Part shown: piece by piece, positions 62,701-64,000 of the stretch | Layout: each line of letters starts with the position of its first letter | How positions within the stretch are numbered: position 1 is the stretch's first letter | Assembly (NCBI GenBank): GCA_964036155.1 | Contig: OZ038422.1 | Coordinates: forward strand, 32,015,201 to 32,079,200 | DNA length: 64,000 bases | Origin: Diploscapter coronatus | Taxonomy: Eukaryota > Nematoda > Chromadorea > Rhabditida > Rhabditidae | Reading direction: 5' to 3' | Notes under the pieces: model-generated | Seen by the model: the letters and a program-made list of their open reading frames with translations, nothing else | Told to the model about the DNA's origin: nothing | Databases searched by the model: none | Translations under genes and position numbers: made by a program

Positions 62701-63690
62701 TTTCAAATTTAGCAAATACGTTCACTTCGAGCCTTGCTCTCCTTTCTACGCGCTAAATTCTTTTCCCTAAAGTGCTGATGCAAATGGACGGCACACTATT
62801 TTTCATTTCCAAATTTTATGATTTCAACAATAATACTAGAAAAAGAAACATAATTTCATCACCATCAGTTATGAGCGCAAGTTTGTATATTTTTTATTAT
62901 AAAGACTCAATATTTAGAATCAACCGATGAAATGCTTTAGGTGCGAATTAAAATTTTCGAAATTTCGAAAATCGTAATTAAAACGAACTGATCATTCGTT
63001 TGAAGATGTGTAATTGATTTGAATTTTTTTCTTTAAAGATAGATGGAAGCGCAAAATTCAGAACGAACAAGCCAAAATAAGTAGCGCTGGAATGCTGTGT
63101 CTGCATGAGTCGACACATCGCAGACCTTCTATCCTTAAATCTCACTGACTTGACAATAGGTGGCGGGGACGGAGGCGACTCAAAGATGACTCTGGAGGCC
63201 TTTCGGGCGGGTGGTGGAGCATTTCGGACAGCCTCGACCGCGCTAAATCAGATTATTCGTAGTTGTTCATATAATTAATAGAAGTGACGATGTAGCCCAA
63301 TGTTTTTATTTAATTCCTGATTTCAGTTTTTATTCAGATATGCCATTAATTATTAGAAAAATGATCTCATACGATCATCAAGCTATTATTCAAACATCGT
63401 AGGCATCTGAGATCGAGATAAAATCTTCCCCAAATGAAATTGTCACACTACCGAAAAATGATTCAGTTTTTGATTTTTATGATGTGCCACTAATAAAAAG
63501 TATGATACCTAATTCGTCTGCCCATAACCCTGGGTTTTGCCACGTTGTCTTCAGAGGCACTGCGACTTCCACCCGTAGTGAAGGTCGGTGTTGTTCCCTC
63601 TGTGGCCGCAGGAATCGACCCCTCGCTGGTGACCTGGGGTAGCGTGGGTCTGTCCGTTCCCGTCAAGTCGACTTCCTTCTCGTCGCTCAT
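48355..63690 (-). CDS. kcc: K-Cl cotransporter (SLC12A4-7/KCC), long upstream-promoter isoform
   Basis: An electroneutral K+/Cl- exporter of the plasma membrane, which lowers cell Cl- and sets GABA/glycine polarity and volume. Upstream exons 63509-63690, 63150-63242, 59803-59877 and 58998-59059 join in phase to 56109-56236 and 27 further exons: 55723-55863, 55412-55494, 55172-55274, 55071-55125, 54802-54911, 54519-54604, 54349-54441, 53953-54071, 53722-53801, 53558-53639, 53379-53508, 52723-52861, 52583-52659, 52217-52393, 51829-51948, 51676-51780, 51388-51481, 51258-51338, 51069-51149, 50903-51026, 50444-50730, 50199-50291, 49864-49953, 49616-49718, 48932-49014, 48780-48888 and 48355-48464; 1164 residues. 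Hallmarks: [19 protein letters not shown] (TM1), [48 protein letters not shown] (regulatory Thr) and the end [13 protein letters not shown]. The Cys-rich, glycosylated outer loop is KCC, not NKCC. The ATG is 5 nt after an acceptor. Confidence 0.93.
56795..58997 (-). promoter_or_regulatory. intron / putative internal promoter of the K-Cl cotransporter
   Basis: Lies upstream of the downstream first exon and inside the intron of the long isoform. It has a GGAT tetranucleotide run (56905-56935), a T16 run at 57507 and a pyrimidine-rich minus strand. No coding exon is seen; the 98-167-codon minus-strand frames are low complexity. Confidence 0.4.
56905..56935. repeat. GGAT/GGTG tetranucleotide microsatellite
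   Basis: About seven imperfect tandem GGAT units on the plus strand, just upstream of the alternative first exon of the cotransporter. Confidence 0.75.
59878..63149 (-). other. 3.3-kb cotransporter intron
   Basis: Separates the second and third upstream coding exons. It contains a weak inverted-repeat element (60583-60778: left arm AAAACTTGAACACAAA, right arm complement AAAAGTTTGGACACAAA). The minus-strand open frames at 61.2-61.5 and 62.2-62.7 kb look like chance. Nothing else is supported. Confidence 0.45.
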
Positions 63691-64000
63691 TGCACCTGAA
63701 CTATAGTTTCTAGATTTGTGATTGATTGACATTATCAACGTTACGACGAAGTCGCGAACCGACGATAGTGTCCTAAACTTTAGATGGATGGAAAGATTAT
63801 TGAGTTGTGGTAATTTACACTCCGTGAAAAAAAACACAATTTATTTCAAAAATAGAAATATGGAAACGATGCTATTTGTATTTTTTTTCTAAATTCGTTT
63901 TGTTTGTGACATTGATCACTGATCACTATCACGGAGAGATTTTTTCAATTGCAACTCAACAGAAACAGATCTCATGATAACAACAATAATAAGGAAGACT
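63691..64000 (-). promoter_or_regulatory. 5' flank of the long cotransporter isoform
   Basis: On the minus strand an acceptor (CTATAGTTCAG) ends at 63696, 5 nt before the ATG, fitting a spliced-leader site. The rest is AT-rich with no coding exon; the promoter continues past the window. Confidence 0.45.

Overview
The window looks like nuclear DNA from a nematode, probably a chromadorean. It is AT-rich and its genes are cut into many small exons. Introns are very short (down to 41-47 nt) and most end in the worm consensus TTTCAG. Several start codons lie within a few bases of such an acceptor, as expected for spliced-leader trans-splicing. The gene set also fits: a TWiK-type potassium channel, an NPY/RFamide-like peptide receptor and a K-Cl cotransporter. 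I could not assign a species.

Layout: (1) 0.3-10.7 kb, plus strand, four tightly packed housekeeping genes: an OTUD5/DUBA deubiquitinase, PIG-C (GPI-anchor synthesis), mitochondrial ribosomal protein L42 and LIPT2 (mitochondrial octanoyltransferase). Poly(A)-signal to acceptor spacing suggests a nematode operon; MRPL42 and LIPT2 are only 26 nt apart. (2) 12.0-15.0 kb, minus, a small helical protein with a C-terminal hydrophobic tail that I do not recognise. (3) 18.8-26.4 kb, minus, a 20-exon two-pore-domain K+ channel with an unusual long tail. (4) 27.6-29.8 kb, minus, a peroxisomal D-amino-acid/D-aspartate oxidase ending in SKL. (5) 35.7-39.1 kb, minus, a peptide GPCR. (6) 48.4-63.7 kb, minus, a K-Cl cotransporter with two alternative 5' ends. 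The channel, receptor and cotransporter suggest excitable-cell functions, but their adjacency need not mean co-regulation.

The long spaces (15-18.7, 29.8-35.7, 39.1-48.4 kb and the large cotransporter introns) hold no gene I can support, apart from small inverted-repeat elements that look like MITEs.

Most notable: the channel's cytoplasmic tail carries eight QT motifs in near 12-residue register, a pattern typical of multivalent binding to dynein light chain LC8. The cotransporter's downstream first exon carries a GCK-3/SPAK docking motif (RFHV) that the upstream first exons lack. Exon models were derived by hand from splice sites and phase; the first coding exons of the small helical protein and of the oxidase were not found.
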